A stretch of 64,000 nucleotides of DNA from contig JAPPBX010000082.1 of assembly GCA_026702755.1 (NCBI GenBank), positions 62,001 to 126,000 of the forward strand, in the 5' to 3' direction. The DNA comes from Candidatus Poribacteria bacterium (GTDB lineage: Bacteria; Poribacteria; WGA-4E; WGA-3G). The notes beneath the pieces are model-generated. The model was not told the DNA's origin. It saw only the letters and a list, made by a program, of their open reading frames with translations, and did not search any database. Below are positions 52,624 to 61,668 of the stretch, piece after piece (position 1 is the stretch's first letter; the number at the start of each line of letters is the position of its first letter). The translations under genes were made by a program, and so were the position numbers.

Positions 52624-53121
52624 TTAGAGCAATTTCTTTTCCCGCATCAAATTCAAGACGGCGGCTGTCATTTCATTGAATTGGTCAGGATTGTCCGCTA
52701 AACGGCTGGCAAGTTCAGCCTCAGGCATCCAGCGGACGGCACGTGTGCCATCGCCTTCCGTTAGTAAGCCCCCTTTAGCACGACAGCGAAAGTATACGCC
52801 CATGCCGTTGAAACCCTGTGTTGTCTGATAGACAGCAAAGGGTTCGAGACATTCTACTGTAGACTCCATACCTGAGTGCTTTACTGCTCGCCCTTCAATC
52901 TCCTCCACCTCCAATCCCGTTTCTTCACGTACTTCACGACGGAGTGCCGTCAGCAATGATTCGTGCGCCTCTACTGTTCCGCCAGGGAATTCTAAACTCT
53001 GTCGTTGACCGGGGCGGTCTCGCATTTGCACCACGTACTCGATGCCGTTTTCTCCTTCGCGCCAAAGGATAGCGCGAGCATTTACAAAGATCTGATGAGC
53101 GCGTGGAACTTCAATTGTCAT
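52624..53121 (-). CDS. Nudix hydrolase
   Basis: This Nudix-fold protein (165 residues from the ATG at 53121; a TTG frame reaches 53133) contains the box GGTVEAHESLLTALRREVREETGLEV with the catalytic glutamates intact. The upstream ILWREGENGIEYVVQMRDRPGQRQSLEFPGG segment is typical of ADP-ribose or NTP pyrophosphatases. The start is uncertain because AAAGG is too near the TTG and far from the ATG. It precedes the LamG-like gene. Confidence 0.8.
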   Translation of the reverse strand: MTIEVPRAHQIFVNARAILWREGENGIEYVVQMRDRPGQRQSLEFPGGTVEAHESLLTALRREVREETGLEVEEIEGRAVKHSGMESTVECLEPFAVYQTTQGFNGMGVYFRCRAKGGLLTEGDGTRAVRWMPEAELASRLADNPDQFNEMTAAVLNLMREKKLL

Positions 53122-53376
53122 TATCGTTTTCAAGCCTTTCTAACGTAAGAGGGTTTTGGTTAAATAATAACCTAAGTTGCTACCTTTGTAGCAGAATGTG
53201 TTAGATTGTGCTGGTTTTTGTAGCATAGACTGTTAGTCTGTGCTTCTGCGTGCGCAAACTGAAAGTTTACGCTACAAAGACACAGGTTTCATAACTAAAA
53301 TCTTGACGGAATAGCAGGTGTTTTGCTTCGGTATTTCCGCAGAAACTTCGTCAACTGGGGGTAAAGCATCCCTCAA

Positions 53377-54810
53377 TCAAATATCGGAACGGAAGAACTT
53401 CAGAAATGCCACCGTTGTAAACGCCAAAGCGAAAAAACCGAGTAAGAGCACATCCACCGCAGAGCGACGCAATGTGTCCGACAAAGAAGGCTCCGTCAGG
53501 GTTGGCGGCGGTGGTATTTTGTCTGTTTCGGATTCAGAAGAATCGTTCACCCGACGCAATATCTGCATAGCCTGTGCCATTGCATCGTCTGAAACTGCCC
53601 TGAAATACGAGTCATCAACTTGACTGTAGTACCGCTCACCCGTTTGGAAATAGTCGTCCCTTTTCAACTTACCCGTTTGTGTCAAGTTCATCGCAACATA
53701 AGTCAGAGAGGACGTTGGTACGATCCGAGAAAGTGTCTCTCCAACATGTTCTTGCCTCTCCTTCTCACGCTGATAGTCCCTGTCAATTTTTTCCGTTTGA
53801 TTCTGGAACTCCTGTCGAAACTGCTCGTTAATCGGCTTTTTGATTTCATCCATTCTTTCGTCGTCTGAGCGCATCATAACAACACCGCCGCTACCCCCGA
53901 CAGTTTTCGCCATTTTTTTGAAAATTTTTTCATCTCTATCTTTCGTCAGGTTGTTGCGAAGCACCGTTTTTTCCATATAAACAGCCTGCTGTGTCCGGGT
54001 AGGCGCGACGAGTTTAGCCACCACAAACGCACCGCGTGGCGCGATTAGCACGGCAAACACCCAAAACGTAAAAGCGACAATCAGCGCGGTCTTAGCGTTA
54101 TCCAGATAGGTTGAAATGACCACGCCTATTGAAAAGAATACAGCAATATAGAGCAACGAGATAAGCGTCAGACCCAAAACAGGTAGCGCGACTTTGAGCT
54201 CACCGAGCGGAAAGCCTTGCCAGACCAGCAAGAGCAACCCTAACAGGAAAGACACTAAAAATGGAACGACAAACACAATGTATCCACCGATTAACTTGCT
54301 CCACAAGAACACATCTCGCGGAAGAGGGTTTGACAGGTTTATCCGAAGGGTGCCTGCCTCCCGCTCCCCTGCAACGGCATCGAACGTGAACAGAAGTGCC
54401 AGCAGACTGAAAACTGTCCCGACAATAAATAGGAAATCAAGATTTCCTAAGACATACGCAACGGATGCCTCAGAAACCCCTGCTGAACCTTGCCGGACCC
54501 CATTACGCGTCATTCCAAGATACGTCGGAAGTACATCCTCTAAACCGTTCGCAAAGACACTCAAAGGTGTAGGTTTAAGGAACAACTTGGAAACCTCCGT
54601 GTTCGGGTCCGACGCGTTCGGAGGATTTTCTTTCGCCTCTGTCTGTTCGCGTTTGATCGACTCTTGGTAGTCTACAAGGTTCTGGCTATACCTACGGTAA
54701 TTGATCGAAAGGGTGAGCGGAACGAGCAAAAGGCACATTAACAGAAGCGCGACGAACCGGACGCTCAAAATGTGGTGCATAATCTCTTTTTGAATCAATG
54801 TCATTAGCAT
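53377..54810 (-). CDS. ABC-2-type transporter permease, copy 1 (no ATPase nearby)
   Basis: The 477-residue protein has several transmembrane helices (for example VRFVALLLMCLLLVPLTLSI, LDFLFIVGTVFSLLALLFTFDAV, LLYIAVFFSIGVVIS and a C-terminal VDVLLLGFFALAFTTVAFLKFFRSDI). The LFTFDAVAGEREAGTLRINLSNPLPR motif marks it as an ABC-2/NosY-like permease. A large soluble insert is rich in charged residues. It is about 60% similar by eye to the next gene, including both ends, so it is a tandem duplicate. No ABC ATPase is in this window. AGAGGAG precedes the ATG. Confidence 0.82.
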   Translation of the reverse strand: MLMTLIQKEIMHHILSVRFVALLLMCLLLVPLTLSINYRRYSQNLVDYQESIKREQTEAKENPPNASDPNTEVSKLFLKPTPLSVFANGLEDVLPTYLGMTRNGVRQGSAGVSEASVAYVLGNLDFLFIVGTVFSLLALLFTFDAVAGEREAGTLRINLSNPLPRDVFLWSKLIGGYIVFVVPFLVSFLLGLLLLVWQGFPLGELKVALPVLGLTLISLLYIAVFFSIGVVISTYLDNAKTALIVAFTFWVFAVLIAPRGAFVVAKLVAPTRTQQAVYMEKTVLRNNLTKDRDEKIFKKMAKTVGGSGGVVMMRSDDERMDEIKKPINEQFRQEFQNQTEKIDRDYQREKERQEHVGETLSRIVPTSSLTYVAMNLTQTGKLKRDDYFQTGERYYSQVDDSYFRAVSDDAMAQAMQILRRVNDSSESETDKIPPPPTLTEPSLSDTLRRSAVDVLLLGFFALAFTTVAFLKFFRSDI

Positions 54811-55085
54811 CGTAATTTCTCCTCTGTTTTTTTATTCTTAGAACCTATGCAGACAGGCGATAAATCGCCTTACTACAAACAGACATACCTTGAAGGACGT
54901 GTATTTCTCAAAGACAGTATGGTTCGTAGTCGCGCAATTTATTGCGCATTGCGTAAATCCTGATTATGTTAGATTTTACAATTATTTACACATTTTAAAG
55001 AGGCGAGGATACAATCCTCGCCAGCAGCGATGGAGGTCTTCGCTTCTATTTCGCCAAGCGATTTGGTTATTACTAACCACTTGTA

Positions 55086-56516
55086 TTAAATATCGGAACG
55101 GAAGAATTTTAGGAACGCCACCGTAGTCAATACCACTGCGAAAAAACAGAGCAATAGGAGGTCCACCATTGATTGACGGAGCACCTCGCCTAAGGTCATA
55201 ATTTCCAAAGAGGGTGGTTGTGTGATTGTAACGGTATCTTCTACCCTATGCATTCTCATAGAGATATGATCTACAACTTTGCTGAACCAATCCGTATCAA
55301 GCGCATCATAATAGCGATGACCCGCTTGAAAGTAATTGTCTCTTTTTGTCTTTCCGGTCTGGGTTAAATTTGTTGTGAGATAGATGAGCGAAGATGTCGG
55401 GGTGATTCGGGAAAGCGTTTCACCTACAGATTCTTGCCGCGCTTTGTCCCGTTTGTAACGGCGGTCTATTTCGTCAGCACTCTCCTTGAATTTCTGCCGA
55501 AATTCCTCTTCAACCGGTTGCACCTCTTTATCCACATCACTGATGCCCCCAGCAATAGTATTCGCTATCTGTTCATCAAAGGAAGGCTGCTGACGATCTT
55601 TCCAGAATTCTTGGTGTATCTTCGCTTTCTTTTCTTCAAGCTCTGAATTGAAATTCTCACGGAGAGCCGTCTTTTCAAGATAGACACTCTGCGATGTTTG
55701 GGTCGGCGCGATGAATTTCGCTGCGAGGAACCCAACACGCGGTGTAATGAGCACAGCGAACACCCAAACCGTAAATGCGATAATGAGTGCTGTCTTGGAA
55801 TTATCTAAATAGGTAGAAATAACCGTTCCAATTGCGAAGAAAACCCCAATGTAGAGTAGCGAGACGACAGTTAGACTCACCACCCGTGGAAAAATTTCAG
55901 ACTCACCAAGCGGAAAACCTTGCCAAACAAGCATCAGTAAACCGAATAGCAGTGATATCAAGAATGGAACGACGAACACTAAGTAACCACCGATCAGCTT
56001 ACTCCATAGGAAGAGGTCGCGCGGCAAGGAATTTGATAGCGTAATCCGAAGTGTTCCGGCTTCTCTTTCCCCAGCAACAGCATCAAAAGTAAACAGAAGT
56101 GCAAGCAAACTGAAAACAGTACCTACAAGAAATAGAAGATCAAGATGTCCCAAAAGGTAAGAAAGAGAATCTGAAACCAAAGCTGGAGCACCTTGTGTAA
56201 TTCCATTGCGCGTCATTCCAAGATAACTCGGCAGGGCATCCCCTAATCCGTTTGCGAAAACGCTCAGCGGTGTCGGCTTGAGGAAAAGTTTGGAAACTTC
56301 CAACTCCGGCTTCAGTTCCATCTTCGGGTTCATCTTTGCTTCCTCGATGTTTGCCAATTTAACGGCTTCTTGGTAATCAACAAGGTTCTGTTGATAATTT
56401 CGATAACCGATAGAAAGCGTAAGTGGAATAAGCAACACACACATCAGCAAGAGAGCGACGAACCGGACGCTCAAAATATGATGCATAATCTCTTTCTGAA
56501 TCAATGTCATTAACAT
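55086..56516 (-). CDS. ABC-2-type transporter permease, copy 2 (no ATPase nearby)
   Basis: The 476-residue protein is a paralogue of the gene at 53377-54810. Both start MLMTLIQKEIMHHILSVRF and end AFLKFFRSDI. The LFTFDAVAGEREAGTLRI motif and helices align one to one; the large soluble insert and N-terminal loop differ. It likely lies in the operon headed by sigma-propeller 3, after the prepilin-like gene (about 100 bp away). An ATPase partner must be elsewhere. GAGGAG precedes the ATG. Confidence 0.82.
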   Translation of the reverse strand: MLMTLIQKEIMHHILSVRFVALLLMCVLLIPLTLSIGYRNYQQNLVDYQEAVKLANIEEAKMNPKMELKPELEVSKLFLKPTPLSVFANGLGDALPSYLGMTRNGITQGAPALVSDSLSYLLGHLDLLFLVGTVFSLLALLFTFDAVAGEREAGTLRITLSNSLPRDLFLWSKLIGGYLVFVVPFLISLLFGLLMLVWQGFPLGESEIFPRVVSLTVVSLLYIGVFFAIGTVISTYLDNSKTALIIAFTVWVFAVLITPRVGFLAAKFIAPTQTSQSVYLEKTALRENFNSELEEKKAKIHQEFWKDRQQPSFDEQIANTIAGGISDVDKEVQPVEEEFRQKFKESADEIDRRYKRDKARQESVGETLSRITPTSSLIYLTTNLTQTGKTKRDNYFQAGHRYYDALDTDWFSKVVDHISMRMHRVEDTVTITQPPSLEIMTLGEVLRQSMVDLLLLCFFAVVLTTVAFLKFFRSDI

Positions 56517-56616
56517 GGTGATTTCTCCTCTGTTTTTTATTTGTTAACCCGTTTGATTTTTTGTAAAAGGCGAGGTTAGAACCTCGCCAACGGAGCCGGA
56601 AAGACGGAATGGAACA

Positions 56617-57981
56617 TCAAGGAGATACCAACACCGATAGCTGCTCAAGGATGTCCTGCCCCTCTTCCGTTTTAAGAAATTCTTCCCCAAGGTGCGATTG
56701 TAGTTGCGACTGTAGTTTTTCCTTAATCTGATCTTTCACCGACGCGGTCACTTGTTGTAGGATATTCATACCCATTTGTGTCTCAAGAATACCCTTTCCA
56801 AATTGTGCCTCCAGCTGTGGTTTAGTTTGCTCAAGGATACTAACCTCCATGCGATTGAGTACCTTCGGCAAGACCTTGAGGATCAAATCTTCGGTCGCTT
56901 CCTTAATTTCCTCTCTGACTGTTTGGGTCTTGAGAAAATTCTCTCCGTGTTGTGCCCGTAAGTCACGTAAAAAGTCAGATAAGGCAGAAAACTCTGTCTT
57001 GTTGCTATTATAGATAGTTCTTTGCGGTCCGTTTCGATAGAGTTTCCCAGCAACACTTAAGTTGAGTCGATGATGTTCACACCGAACGATGGGAGTCATA
57101 TCACCTTCCTGCATCAACAGCCTTTCCTGATCCGCTTTTTTAGAAGGACGCATCTCATAGAGATAGCTACACGGCAGCGTTGGGTCTGACGCATCGTCGG
57201 TGAGAACGCCGGGAGTTCCTACTGTTGGATCTGCAGGGCAGATGAGCACTTCCTTCTCCAAATATTCTGGAGAAAGTTCGGAAAGCCATTGCGGATTTGT
57301 ATGTGCAATAGAAACGCGATGCCATTGCGGATTTGTATCTGCATTAGAAGAGCGATTCGGTCCAATGACGACTCTCAAAGGCGGATCTTTATCTGCATTG
57401 GAATAATTCTCACGCGCCAGTTTTATCTGTCTCAAATTCTCTCGGCATGCCTCAATCCCTTTAGAATGCTTAGCGTCCTGTTGCACTATAGATGCTGCGA
57501 GTTCATAAGGATAAACAGCCGCCAAGAGGAATCGGTTTAGGCGAACCAATGCTTCTCCACTTTTTGGATTTTGGGCAATGAGTGTCTGCATCTGTTTATT
57601 GAATTCAATATCAGCGAATAGTTCGGGATCGTAGAGGGGACCCGCTTGAAGAAGCCGATTCAACTCTGCAAGCAGTGCCTTCTGCAGCTTCGGAGACGGA
57701 TCGCTTGCGCCATCGTACCCAACTAACAGCCGCTGTATATCTTCGGACAACCGCGACGCAATCAATTTGGATACCGGTGCGCGTGTGTCTGCAAGTTTCA
57801 CCGCCAAACTGCCCGGATCTTTAATCGCATCCATATCAAAGAGAAACTGATTTGTGCCTGCGTGGAGGGACAGTTGCATGCCCATCGCCATCAATACAGT
57901 TGCGAACAAAAGTGTTATCGTTTTGCCTTGTAAGTACAACCTGAGATAATGAATCTTTAATCGTTCAATCATTTTTAACAT
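56617..57981 (-). CDS. Membrane-anchored protein with prepilin-like domain
   Basis: The 454-residue protein has a transmembrane or signal segment (about 20-42). Its middle contains EACRENLRQIKLARENY, then LSPEYLEKEVLICPADPT ... PCSYLYEM ... IVRCEHHR, a pattern seen in type II pseudopilin/DUF1559-like domains. The region before it has degenerate repeats (SNADTNPQW, IAHTNPQW). The last 130 residues are strongly helical (LPKVLNRMEVSILEQTKPQLEAQFGKG). AAAGGAG is eight bases before the ATG at 57981; a longer frame to 58086 covers intergenic repeat sequence. It is 140 bp downstream of sigma-propeller 3. Function unknown. Confidence 0.68.
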   Translation of the reverse strand: MLKMIERLKIHYLRLYLQGKTITLLFATVLMAMGMQLSLHAGTNQFLFDMDAIKDPGSLAVKLADTRAPVSKLIASRLSEDIQRLLVGYDGASDPSPKLQKALLAELNRLLQAGPLYDPELFADIEFNKQMQTLIAQNPKSGEALVRLNRFLLAAVYPYELAASIVQQDAKHSKGIEACRENLRQIKLARENYSNADKDPPLRVVIGPNRSSNADTNPQWHRVSIAHTNPQWLSELSPEYLEKEVLICPADPTVGTPGVLTDDASDPTLPCSYLYEMRPSKKADQERLLMQEGDMTPIVRCEHHRLNLSVAGKLYRNGPQRTIYNSNKTEFSALSDFLRDLRAQHGENFLKTQTVREEIKEATEDLILKVLPKVLNRMEVSILEQTKPQLEAQFGKGILETQMGMNILQQVTASVKDQIKEKLQSQLQSHLGEEFLKTEEGQDILEQLSVLVSP

Positions 57982-58013
57982 TTTTAAATCTCCTTTTTTA
58001 TATTTTTTATAGG

Positions 58014-58117
58014 TTATTGGCTGTCGGCTATCAGTAGTCAGCAGTTGCCTTGTGCTGGTTATCCAATTTGCTATTCCCACAAGCACCTCTTTTCTGAAAA
58101 CCGATAGCCGATGGCTG
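58014..58117. repeat. Nested palindromic intergenic repeat
   Basis: TTGGCTGTCGGCTATCAG (near 58017) faces CTGAAAACCGATAGCCGATGGCT (near 58095), with CTTGTG ... CACAAG arms inside. The layout and words match the repeat at 11331-11490, so both belong to one dispersed family. It lies between sigma-propeller 3 and the prepilin-like gene. Confidence 0.5.
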
Positions 58118-58121
58118 GTGA

Positions 58122-61100
58122 CTAATTCAGCGTGAAACGTAGCACACCGCGATCCGTAGTTCCAACATAGAGTGTGTTACCATCAATAGCAAGCGAGCTA
58201 ATCTCGCTCGGAACTTCCGGTGTGACCTGTTCCCATCTGCTTGAATTCTCTTTCAATTGATATATCTGTTGCTGAGTTGCGCCGTAGACCGTTGTGCCAT
58301 CCACTGCCATTTTTTCTATCACAAGCGGTGTGCCTTCCGCATCGGTTGCCATGTGCCAGTGAGTCCCATCGCTTGAATACGTCACACCTTTATCGGTTGC
58401 CGCGTAAAGCGTTGGTCCGGCGAAGACGATAACCTTGAAGTGGGTAACAGAAAATGGGAGGTCTGTCGTGACATCGTTCCACGTGTCGCCTTCATCAAAC
58501 GATTGAAGGAGGTGTCCATCCCGTTTGCCAACGTAAACATTTTTACCTGAAACTGCGATTTTGAAATCAAGGGAACCCTGATCTTGAATGTCAGCGATAG
58601 AATGAATAGACTCACCTGCATCCGCTAAGCCAGTATTGAACCATTCAGTCATACCGGCCTTCCACCTGAGGAGTTGCTGGTCATATTCCATATAGTAAGT
58701 ACTACCGCTGACAGCGAAACTCCCCAAGTATGCCCGAAAGAGTTTAACGAGACCTTCCTCTACAGTCTCATTAGCAACTGTGCTGAGCATATCCATATCG
58801 AAATCTTCAGGTTTTAATCTCTTACCTTCTTCAATGTTTTCCTGAAGTTCATCTTGTCCGGGTTCCCAAAGGGCGTTTTTGAATGTTTCAAAGATCAGTT
58901 CTTCAAGGTCTATCGCCCCTAAAATTGGCATTCCGGGGACAGGCACTAACCCATTATCCTCAGCAGATACGCGGTAAAGTTGAGGCGATCCCCCGTTGAC
59001 ACCTTTGACATAGGGCACATCGTTAAATTTCATCATACTCGTGAGAATTTCAGGACCACCTAAAACAGGGGTCCACGATTCACCATCATCAAACGAGCCA
59101 ACAAGTTTTCCCCATGTTTTTGCGTAAAGCATATTATTGGCATAGACCAACTTGTCTACGCCGGCCCTCACCAATCCTGTGTTAAACGGATGCCATGTTT
59201 TGCCTCCATCGGTCGTGCGTTGAATCCCCAATGGACTACTACTTTTGTAAAATGTGTTCGCATCCGATATGACAGCGGTGGAATCACCTCCTGTAGCTGC
59301 CGCTAAGACACGGGTGGCAGGACTTCCTATAGCTGCGTCACCTAAACCTAAAGATATCCATGTTTCCCCTGCATCACTTGAGTAATAACTCTCAACGCCA
59401 TCTACGACTAAAAGTCTTTCTTGTGCTGCCACCATTTTGACGCTGGCAGTCTTTTCCATTTCTGAGTTGTCATCCACTGGTCGAGTGCCAGCACCAGTGG
59501 CAAAAGTAAATCCAGCGTTTTCCTCGGAATCGGAAGCTGTTTTTTTGGGGAAATCTATCGCTTGCCACGAATCTCCGAGGTCTGTTGAACGGTAAAGCGA
59601 CAGATCGGTATTAGATTCCGACATTAACACGGAGATCGAAAGCTTCTTATTTTCAATCTCCTCTCCAACGGCAACATAGAGTCGGTGCTCAGCACTTGCC
59701 AATGCAAGGATATTCTCGACTTCACCTACGGGTAATTGCTCCCAGCCTTCCGAACTGTGGCGATAAAGCCCATTATCCGTCCCGACAAAGACAGTGTTTT
59801 CTATAGCGGTGATTGCCCGAATTTTCCTATCGGTTAGGTTTTCGTCGGTAAGAGATGTCCACGATTTACCGGCATCTACAGAGCGGAATACACCATCAAC
59901 AAGTCCCAAGTACATTGTAATGTTGGCTTGCGCTCCAAGGGTCTCATCCGTTATAATAGTGCCAATCAATTGCCCTTCTGGACGTGTTCCCAATGAATTC
60001 CATGTGCTACCTCTATCTGCGGAAGCAAGGACTTCGGTATCGGAAACGACATAAAGGGTATCCTCATGTTCCATCATTTGCCACGATCCATTAATAGACA
60101 TGTTCGTATTAGCAGATATCCACGCGCTTCTATCGTCTGTTAGTCTATAGAGATCCGCGCCTGCTTTGGCATAAACGTCGCCGTTAGATGCCATGAAGAG
60201 GTCGTTGACGACTCCTCCTTCGGGACCCTTAGTTTGGGTCCACTGCGGCTTCGGCGTTGAGACTTCTCTCATATCGACTGGCAGGGTGGCAAAAAGCGAT
60301 TCGTCGGGTTTCTGACCCGCGCCGGGACTCTTACCAGGGATAGCTGAGCTTCCTGCCTGACTCCGAACTGCGGGCTTTGCTGGAGAGTCCACAACAAAAA
60401 CCGCCTCAATAAGCTCAACCGTTGGTTCAGAGGTGGCACTCAGATTGTAGGGTTTTTGAAAACGGGAGAGGTACTGCGTGCCAACACCCATCATTAAGAA
60501 AATCAAGACAGCGGAGGCAGCAGAGATTGCTAACGGCGCGACCGGTTTACTCACAGCAGGTGGAACGGGTGCTATACGTGAGACTTCCTGCATAATGTTA
60601 TCCGCTAAGCTATCAGGGAGTTGGAAGCTGCCGAGATTCTGCTGAATTACGTCGTCCTCTTTCCGCAAGCGGTTACGTGCGCGGCTGAGGCGGCTCTTGA
60701 CGGTATTCTGGGAGACACCCAGAAACTCACTGATGGCTTTGATTGTCATTTCGCCGAGGTAGTGGAGCGTCATCACCGTCCGTTCACTTTCCGGTAATTT
60801 TTTGAGAAGCTCCTTGACAACCTCGCGGCGCGTTTCGTCGGCTTCGGCTTCCTGTTTTTCTGCTACATATTGAGAATACGACACTTTGTCCACCTCGTTT
60901 GAATCGGCAGTATCTAAGGATTCCATGGGTATGCGGTTTTTTCGGAGCCAATCAAGGCACTCGCGGGCGACGATAACGTAAAGCCATCCGCTAAACGCGT
61001 TAGGGTCCTTCAAGGTACGTAGTTGTCGGTACGCCTTGAGAAACGCGTCTTGCGTAAGTTCTTGTGCGATGTGAAAATCACCGATTTTCCGCCACGCCAA

Positions 61101-61199
61101 CGCGTGAACCCCTTTTTGATATTTCTTGACCAAGGGACTGAATGCTTCCTGGTTCCCTTGTAATACTTGCTGAATGAGTTGCGCATCGCTCTGTTGCAT
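58122..61199 (-). CDS. Transmembrane ECF sigma factor fused to an Asp-box beta-propeller, paralogue 3
   Basis: The 1,025-residue protein repeats the architecture: ECF sigma2 (DFHIAQELTQDAFLKAYRQL) and sigma4 (FLGVSQNTVKSRLSRAR), transmembrane helix (about 223-243), linker with GKSPGAGQKPDE, and an eight-Asp-box propeller (SADRGSTWNSL, SVDAGKSWTSL, SSDAGETWISL, SFDEGDTWNDV). Its helical insert (LEELIFETFKNALWEPGQDEL ...) is different again. GGAGG precedes the ATG. It has the promoter seen before paralogues 1 and 2, plus two more copies upstream. Downstream genes encode a prepilin-like protein and two ABC-2 permeases. Confidence 0.88.
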   Translation of the reverse strand: MQQSDAQLIQQVLQGNQEAFSPLVKKYQKGVHALAWRKIGDFHIAQELTQDAFLKAYRQLRTLKDPNAFSGWLYVIVARECLDWLRKNRIPMESLDTADSNEVDKVSYSQYVAEKQEAEADETRREVVKELLKKLPESERTVMTLHYLGEMTIKAISEFLGVSQNTVKSRLSRARNRLRKEDDVIQQNLGSFQLPDSLADNIMQEVSRIAPVPPAVSKPVAPLAISAASAVLIFLMMGVGTQYLSRFQKPYNLSATSEPTVELIEAVFVVDSPAKPAVRSQAGSSAIPGKSPGAGQKPDESLFATLPVDMREVSTPKPQWTQTKGPEGGVVNDLFMASNGDVYAKAGADLYRLTDDRSAWISANTNMSINGSWQMMEHEDTLYVVSDTEVLASADRGSTWNSLGTRPEGQLIGTIITDETLGAQANITMYLGLVDGVFRSVDAGKSWTSLTDENLTDRKIRAITAIENTVFVGTDNGLYRHSSEGWEQLPVGEVENILALASAEHRLYVAVGEEIENKKLSISVLMSESNTDLSLYRSTDLGDSWQAIDFPKKTASDSEENAGFTFATGAGTRPVDDNSEMEKTASVKMVAAQERLLVVDGVESYYSSDAGETWISLGLGDAAIGSPATRVLAAATGGDSTAVISDANTFYKSSSPLGIQRTTDGGKTWHPFNTGLVRAGVDKLVYANNMLYAKTWGKLVGSFDDGESWTPVLGGPEILTSMMKFNDVPYVKGVNGGSPQLYRVSAEDNGLVPVPGMPILGAIDLEELIFETFKNALWEPGQDELQENIEEGKRLKPEDFDMDMLSTVANETVEEGLVKLFRAYLGSFAVSGSTYYMEYDQQLLRWKAGMTEWFNTGLADAGESIHSIADIQDQGSLDFKIAVSGKNVYVGKRDGHLLQSFDEGDTWNDVTTDLPFSVTHFKVIVFAGPTLYAATDKGVTYSSDGTHWHMATDAEGTPLVIEKMAVDGTTVYGATQQQIYQLKENSSRWEQVTPEVPSEISSLAIDGNTLYVGTTDRGVLRFTLN

Positions 61200-61238
61200 T
61201 GCACGCCTCCTGCTGAATTATCACGTCTGTTGATTGAA

Positions 61239-61268
61239 GTGACGTAACTTAGATTTCAAAAGGTTGCA
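61239..61268 (-). promoter_or_regulatory. ECF-type promoter of sigma-propeller paralogue 3
   Basis: On the minus strand TGCAACC (bases 61262-61268), 17 bp, CGTCAC (61239-61244), 39 bp before the start codon. Its -35 directly abuts the stop codon of the 62-residue peptide gene. Confidence 0.75.
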
Positions 61269-61457
61269 TTATTTCTGAAAAGGCAAAAAATTGATCTCTG
61301 AAGGGAACGTTTCAAAAGACGCTTCCCAAGGTGTATTGTCTACACGATGCGCTGGCAGTTCAGAATTCGTTCCTATTTCAACGCTGCCGAAAGCAAGATA
61401 ACCAATGCCGAAGAATAATAAAAAGACCAGGAATAGATTAATCATTAGAAAGCGCAT
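61269..61457 (-). CDS. Small membrane peptide (62 aa) between ECF-type promoters
   Basis: The peptide has one N-terminal transmembrane segment (MINLFLVFLLFFGIGYLAF, about residues 5-24) and a polar 38-residue tail (SELPAHRVDNTPWEASFETF). AAAGGAGA five bases before the ATG strongly supports translation. An ECF-type promoter lies 78 bp upstream and another 100 bp further up, and its stop touches the -35 of the sigma-propeller 3 promoter. It is therefore probably made under control of the same sigma factors. It could be a regulator or ligand of the propeller protein, but this is inference only. No homologue was recognised. Confidence 0.6.
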   Translation of the reverse strand: MRFLMINLFLVFLLFFGIGYLAFGSVEIGTNSELPAHRVDNTPWEASFETFPSEINFLPFQK

Positions 61458-61535
61458 GGTTTTCTCCTTTAAAGTGAAAGTTCGGTTCCGTTTGTGATCA
61501 ACAATTTACCTGAAATTTAACATCCATTGATTGTA

Positions 61536-61565
61536 GTGACGTAACTTAGGTTTCAAAAGGTTGCA
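61536..61565 (-). promoter_or_regulatory. Extra ECF-type promoter copy upstream of the 62-residue peptide
   Basis: On the minus strand TGCAACC (bases 61559-61565), 17 bp, CGTCAC (61536-61541). It belongs to a direct repeat of about 60 bp shared with the next copy, including a CATCCATTGATTGTAGTG word. Confidence 0.7.
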
Positions 61566-61638
61566 TTATTTTAAAAAAGTTGGAGAATCAACCGCTTGTG
61601 TAAACATTTCTCCGTAATCATTACATCCATTGATTGTA

Positions 61639-61668
61639 GTGACGTAACTTAGATTTCAAAAGGTTGCA
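61639..61668 (-). promoter_or_regulatory. Second extra ECF-type promoter copy
   Basis: On the minus strand TGCAACC (bases 61662-61668), 17 bp, CGTCAC (61639-61644). It is nearly identical to the copy 103 bp away, so the element was duplicated with its flanks. No separate gene starts between the two. Confidence 0.7.

Noticed and set aside
54890-55126. 78-aa plus-strand ORF between the two permeases
   Set aside because: It overlaps the intergenic GGCGAGG repeat and the 3' end of permease copy 2, with no ribosome site.
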